Positions 59,111 to 64,000 of a stretch of 64,000 nucleotides of DNA are shown one piece after another. This stretch comes from Prosapia bicincta. Taxonomy: Eukaryota > Arthropoda > Insecta > Hemiptera > Cercopidae. The stretch is from positions 206,897,841 through 206,961,840 of the forward strand of contig JBAIZL010000001.1 of the NCBI GenBank assembly GCA_036971475.1. The letters are read 5' to 3'. The notes under the pieces were generated by a model. It saw only the letters and a list, made by a program, of their open reading frames with translations. It made no database searches and had not been told where the DNA came from. A program made the position numbers and the translations under genes. How positions within the stretch are numbered: the stretch's first letter is position 1; every line of letters begins with the position of its first letter.

Positions 59111-60730
59111 TAGAGCACAGATTAATTATCGTTTCACAAATAAATTTTCAAAAATTAATTTTCTCTCCACCGACGAAAGTTGTATCTTGCCACTGTAATT
59201 GGGTTTCATTGCCTGAACTCGTTTCGTTGCCTAGATTGGTTTCATTGCCTGAATTTATTTCACTTATAGAAAGAAATTAAATGAGGCAACGTTTGTTAAT
59301 AAACTTCACCGTGTACCGTTAAACCCCTCAGTCTCAAAACTAATTTATAAGATTTTTAGTATTTTACACGTTTTTCAATAATTATTTACCTTGTCACTGC
59401 TAATTACATTTGTTTCAGATCCTTTGTATCTGCGATCACTTTCGCGTGTTCTCGTAATAATACAATGGGCCGTGAAATCTCCTAAAAATCGTAAGTGGTA
59501 TTATTTATTTATAATAAAATATCACACCAGAGCGTTTCCAAGTTATTAACATTTAATTTTTAACAATTTTTTGTATTGTAAGAAGCTTTACTTAGTTCAC
59601 GTTTTGATTCTTTCTTTTTTTACTTAATTATTATTTTGTCTTTGTTAATTTTAATTTAACAATCTATCTCAATTTTTTTGTTGTATTTTTACTCCATCAT
59701 CGATTTATTCTTTTATAGAAATGTTCCTTTTCAAAAAATTTTAATTTAGTTATGTTCACCATTCTCCTGTAAAACGAAGCCCAGACATAATACACGTATA
59801 TCTGTACATCTCTGACAGTCGTTAGCACTATACGGTCTTATGGTAAATGGAAATTTCCTTCAGCTGTTTTATATGTTGTCCATTAATATTATGCCTTATA
59901 TTCAATTATTTTTCCCCTTTAAAAAGTCATATGCGTCTACAATCTTTACCCTCTTCTAATATTAACCCTTAGCACGCGGGACATATAAATGGCAAGTAAC
60001 ATATTACATGCTATTAGATAAAAAAAAACGTTTTTGCGAAATGTTCAAAGTTCTATTTAATTCTGAGTTCCTAAAGATTTATTTGACAAAAAAAATTGTA
60101 AACTAGTTATTGGGTATATTTTTTTTATATTTTTACACTAAGTAATTCAAGATATTAATAAATCCATTTAAAATTAAATCAAAGTAACTAAAATTATTTA
60201 TTCACGAAATCATAAGCAATAAATTATTCTTATAGTACAAACAAATGTCACGTAAACAGTAAAAAATTATAGCAGTCACAATCCCAACACATAATACATC
60301 AAAACATGACTGTGCGTCCTGCCGAGAATACCTGTCATACGCGCATGCATGGACCACGTAATAGCCACTGGTGGTTAAAACAACAGAATGTGAATCGGTA
60401 GTACGTGGCCGTGAACAATAAACGTAGCAGATGAGCTTATTTATAGACTTTAATCAGAAAATTAGGACTTCCATAAATAAAATATTGTAAATACGAGGTT
60501 TCCCATAATACGCGCCAGCAGAGATTACAGACTTACGTGAAATCACGTTATACGCGTGCAAAGGATTAGGGCAACATGTTTTGACACTGTTTCACCATAT
60601 TTTACACAGAAAAAAAAAATTTATAGATTTTTCGATTCTCTTTAAATGTCTCTATTTTACGGTTTTTATTAAAAAGCATTTAATGCACTGTTTTTAGCGT
60701 GAAATTGTTATTTATAATGTTATGTGGTAT
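59111..60730. other. AT-rich intergenic sequence
   Basis: No gene recognised. A short local repetition around 59205-59255 (GTTTC-TTGCCT words) is noted. Confidence 0.5.
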
Positions 60731-60737
60731 TAAAATG

Positions 60738-61455
60738 GCATTAGCTCAGTTAGTAATACATTTATTATCCCAATTAGTACTACATTTAGTATCCCATTTA
60801 GTACTACATTTAGTATTACAGTTAGTACTACATTTAGCATCACATTTAGTACTACATTTAGTAGTACATTTATTATTACATTTGGTACTGCATTCAGCAT
60901 CACATTTAGTACTAAATTTTTGATTACAGTTTTAACTAAATTTATTAATACAGTTAGTAATTCATTTAGTAATTCAGTTAGTACGGCATTTAGTACCACA
61001 TTTAGTAATACTTTTAGTATTACAGTTAGTACCACATTTAGTATTACAGTTAGTACAGCATTTAGAATCACATTTAGTACTACATTTAGTATTACAGATA
61101 GTACTGCGTTTAGCATCACATTTGGTACTACATTTAGTATTACAGTTAGTACTACATTTAGTATTACAATTATTACTACATTTATTATTATAGTTAGTAA
61201 TTCAGTTAGTACGGCATTTAGTATTACAGATAGTACTGAATTTAGTATTACAGTTAGTACAGCATTTAGTACCACATATAGTACTAATTTAGTATTACAG
61301 TTAGTAATATATGCAGTATATCAGTTAGTACTGCATTTAGTATCACACTTAATGCTACATACATTTAGTATTACAGTTTGTTCTGCATTTATTATTACAG
61401 TTAGTACTGAATTTAGAATTATAATTAGAAGAACATTTAGTCTTACAGTTAGTTG
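60738..61455. repeat. 12/24-bp minisatellite (TTAGTA-rich)
   Basis: About 715 bp built from a 12-bp word of the type ACATTTAGTATT/ACAGTTAGTACT, forming 24-bp units. Because the period is a multiple of three, long frames stay open on both strands: 195 codons on plus with an 8-residue S/T/F/I repeat, and 181 codons on minus with an L/N/V repeat. The plus frame lacks any sign of initiation context or conserved non-repeat domain, so I treat both as consequences of the repeat. Confidence 0.85.
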
Positions 61456-61509
61456 CCTAGTATTGGTGGAAAAACTAACGACATTTATCTTTTGTCGTGG
61501 AATCTAGGT

Positions 61510-63094
61510 CACAATATTGTCAGGGACAAATAAATTCTAGGAAGAAGTGAATTAACGCAGAACAAGTGTTAGAGGAAGAGTGATAATCCCGCAGAGTTTG
61601 GTTAGCCCCAACTTGTCCCGCTGCTTGCTCGAGCATACATTACAGACCAACTTTGTCCAAGTGGTCTCAGTTTAGGTTTAGCCAACCGAATATTTATCGT
61701 TGCGTTGTGCTTCAGATATCAACTCTGAAATTATTCAAAACAATTCTGCGTTTATTTGAGCGTGAAGACCAAATTACACCAGCTAAAACGACTAACTCTC
61801 TCAAATGGTGCTCTCTTAATTTTATAGAAACTATCTACTATCTTCCTGTCTCACCCCTCCCTTTTCCCTCCGTTATTTTAACTGATTTGTAAAATCGCTC
61901 CTTGTACATATTTGGACGTACAGTAGATCTTGGCAATAATATTATAAGATTCTACAAATATCATTACACTATTATTAATAAATATCTCAAATTTTAATAA
62001 AATTTTAAAAATGTCTAGATTATTACCCAAATATTAATAAAAAAATTATGAATAATACGACCAAATCAAAATCAGAATGAGCGCTGTTCCCTCAGGCTGC
62101 CGGCCAACCAAAACTTATATCTCCATCGGAATTATAAAATTCCGTTATTAACCTATTATATTGTGCAAAATAAAATCTTATACTTAGTCTCAAAAATATC
62201 AATAGAATAAAATAGATTTTAGTTCCATTGCAAGGACGTTACAAAATAATGAAAAAAATATACTAACACCAGAACACTTTATAAGGAGATCAATTGTAGA
62301 TGGTTTAATGTAATGTCAAATTTAAAGAAATAAAATTATACAGTTAATTTATTTACGAAATTGCTTAGTGTTTGGTACAGTTCTTCTTTAATTGTTATTC
62401 TCATTCCAATTAAAGTTTCTGATATTTTTGTGAATAAATAAAATAGGTTTACATTTTGCAAAACATAATAGGCTACAAATCGCTAGTCCAGGCAATGAGA
62501 GGGTAGTTGACAAGGGATTATAAGGGTTGGCAGTTGGGAGGGCACAACGCTACTCCGAAACTTTACAGACTAAAATATTATATTGCAAAATGTTTTTAAA
62601 TAGTTCAACGTAATAACATTTAATACCTTCTCATTTCTTTTAGCATTTCACGTCCTTTCATTAAAATAATAAGCAATTATGGTTGATAATTGTAAAAATA
62701 ATTACCTTGTCTCTTTACGGTATTTTAATAACACACTTGTTGGTATAAATTTGGTTATTTTGACTATTCATACTTATAAGAATTCTTCTAACAGAGTTAT
62801 TTCTGAGGCTATGCAATGCCTTAATTATACCTTTCAAATGAAATAGCATATATTTTGGTGGTAATAGACAAACTTTACCCAAGACAAACTTGAAAGACTC
62901 CCACAGTGCAGTGAATCCGAAAATAGAACAATAACCGCAAACCACGCCTTTTGACAACGGAAATTCCACACAGCTCGCAGTCTACTACAACAACCCCCAG
63001 TCAGAGATACTCGATAATGGAGATACTATCATCCTTTGAAAGTTAACTAGCATAAATACCAAATATGATTCCTGTTTAAGTACATATAGTGTAA

Positions 63095-63095
<1 letters not shown>
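61510..63095. other. AT-rich intergenic sequence
   Basis: Nothing recognised, aside from two slightly GC-richer patches near 61560-61680 and 62480-62560. Confidence 0.45.

Positions 63096-63097
<2 letters not shown>

Positions 63098-63159
<62 letters not shown>
63098..63159. repeat. (TA)n microsatellite (left of PLE dimer)
   Basis: About 60 bp of TA dinucleotides ending exactly at the left arm of an inverted Penelope-like dimer. Confidence 0.95.
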
Positions 63160-63164
<5 letters not shown>

Positions 63165-63415
63165 CAACATAGGTTATTCAAATACAAGAATATTTATTAT
63201 TTTATATCCAAAATGTGTTTTGCAAACAGTACCAACATCATCAGGAATGAAAATTACAATAATTTTTATTAATTTTATTAAATACAATGAATATTGTAAT
63301 TTTCATTCCTGATGATGTTGGTACTGTTTGCCAACGAAAAGCTTTGGATATAAAATAATAAATATTCTTGTATTTGAATAACCTATGTTGTTTTAAATTA
63401 TTAAAATAGAAAACG

Positions 63416-63416
<1 letters not shown>
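63160..63416. mobile_element. head-to-head inverted dimer of PLE terminal repeats
   Basis: Arms 63160-63263 and 63290-63396 are inverted complements; the right copy extends about 20 bp further to AAAACGTATTA. Both 3' ends face outward into (TA)n. The right copy carries an intact hammerhead core. In the left copy (63200-63255) the CTGATGA box is kept, but GAAA, stem II and AAGCTT are altered, so that ribozyme is dead. Confidence 0.8.
63299..63356 (+). ncRNA. type I hammerhead ribozyme of a Penelope-like element
   Basis: CTGATGA (63309-63315), stem II GTTGG/CCAAC (63317-63321 and 63331-63335), GAAA (63336-63339), the AAGCTT palindrome (63339-63344) and predicted cleavage after U63345. Stem I pairs 63305-63308 with 63346-63349 (one G-U), then after a small internal loop 63299-63303 with 63352-63356. 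The internal loop is where natural hammerheads make loop-loop contacts. All core residues are intact. Confidence 0.78.

Positions 63417-63470
<54 letters not shown>
63417..63470. repeat. (TA)n microsatellite (right of PLE dimer)
   Basis: About 54 bp of TA dinucleotides starting at the PLE 3' terminus. Confidence 0.95.
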
Positions 63471-63473
<3 letters not shown>

Positions 63474-64000
63474 AGGATCCTTGCAATAATAAAGTCTTCA
63501 TTTACGGATAGAGCGACCTCCAGCAGCTTAATAAATTAAAAACGAAAAAAACAAATAAACAGTAACAAACAAAAATAATAGTTCAAAACTTCATACTGTA
63601 TAGAGAGAAAATTTAAAATATATTGCCAAGGAATCCACGTTCTATTTTGCCGCTTAATTTTCTGATTTTACCATGTAGGCTATATACGTAGTTATATTAA
63701 TTGTAATTATAAAATAAAAAGAAACTCAAATACAATTTTTGTTTTGTACGAAATAAATAGAAATTGACTTGAAATTTTATTTTTCTATATTACTTGTTAG
63801 GCAGTGTCTAAGCAAAACTCTATTTTGCTTACCTGGAGACCGTATGAAGTCCTCATAGTCTATGCAGAGTTATTTCACGTGTTATGGGACTAGCAAACAA
63901 AAGTTAACATATGATTGTAGACCATCCATACCGTTAGACTGTAGGTGCATATAATATAAAATTATATGGAACTGGGTTCTAAATAAAGTTCAGACGTGCC
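63471..64000. other. AT-rich intergenic sequence
   Basis: No feature recognised to the end of the window. Confidence 0.5.

Overview
This 64 kb window is AT-rich eukaryotic DNA, most likely from an invertebrate animal (arthropod-like in its transposon types; the species cannot be fixed from the sequence). I see no rRNA or intact tRNA gene, no bacterial operon structure and no convincing host protein-coding gene. Nearly everything recognisable is mobile or tandemly repeated DNA in AT-rich sequence full of (TA)n, (CA)n/(TG)n and (GA)n microsatellites. All alignments were done by eye.

Layout. 1-8 kb: AT-rich sequence, microsatellites and short Penelope-like scraps. 8.05-11.94 kb: a satellite array of 28 head-to-tail copies of a 139-bp unit with no indels. 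14.85-15.36 kb: a broken hAT-type transposase fragment. 19.3-22.8 kb: a diverged long terminal repeat (LTR) fragment and a solo LTR. 22.8-24.4 kb: a cluster of Penelope-like element (PLE) pieces with a GIY-YIG endonuclease remnant, hammerhead ribozyme motifs and long palindromes between (TA)n tracts. 33.2-35.4 kb: a second, diverged solo LTR. 37.98-46.87 kb: a complete-looking LTR retrotransposon. 52.3 kb: a Tigger/pogo-like transposase C-terminus. 57.0-59.1 kb: an internally deleted non-LTR (LINE) element with target-site duplications. 60.7-61.5 kb: a 12/24-bp minisatellite. 63.1-63.5 kb: an inverted PLE dimer with a well-formed hammerhead motif.

The most interesting object is the LTR element at 37977-46866. 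Its two 2022-bp LTRs matched in every stretch I compared, and it has a 4-bp target duplication, a primer-binding site, an intact gag and an intact protease frame. These frames are joined by a textbook -1 frameshift signal: the heptamer A AAA AAC at the gag stop, a 9-nt spacer and a perfect 8-bp stem. It has no reverse transcriptase, RNase H or integrase. The protease frame ends in what looks like the linker leading into reverse transcriptase, then hits a stop beside a decayed tandem copy of the same linker. I infer a recently mobilised gag-protease element that depends on a relative for polymerase and integrase.

All three well-bounded LTR insertions in the window (this element and two solo LTRs) sit in (CA)n/(TG)n tracts with 4-bp duplications made of that repeat, which suggests microsatellite-directed integration. 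In parallel, PLE 3' ends repeatedly abut (TA)n or (TG)n tracts. Two families of retroelements with preferences for different dinucleotide repeats would explain much of this window's architecture.
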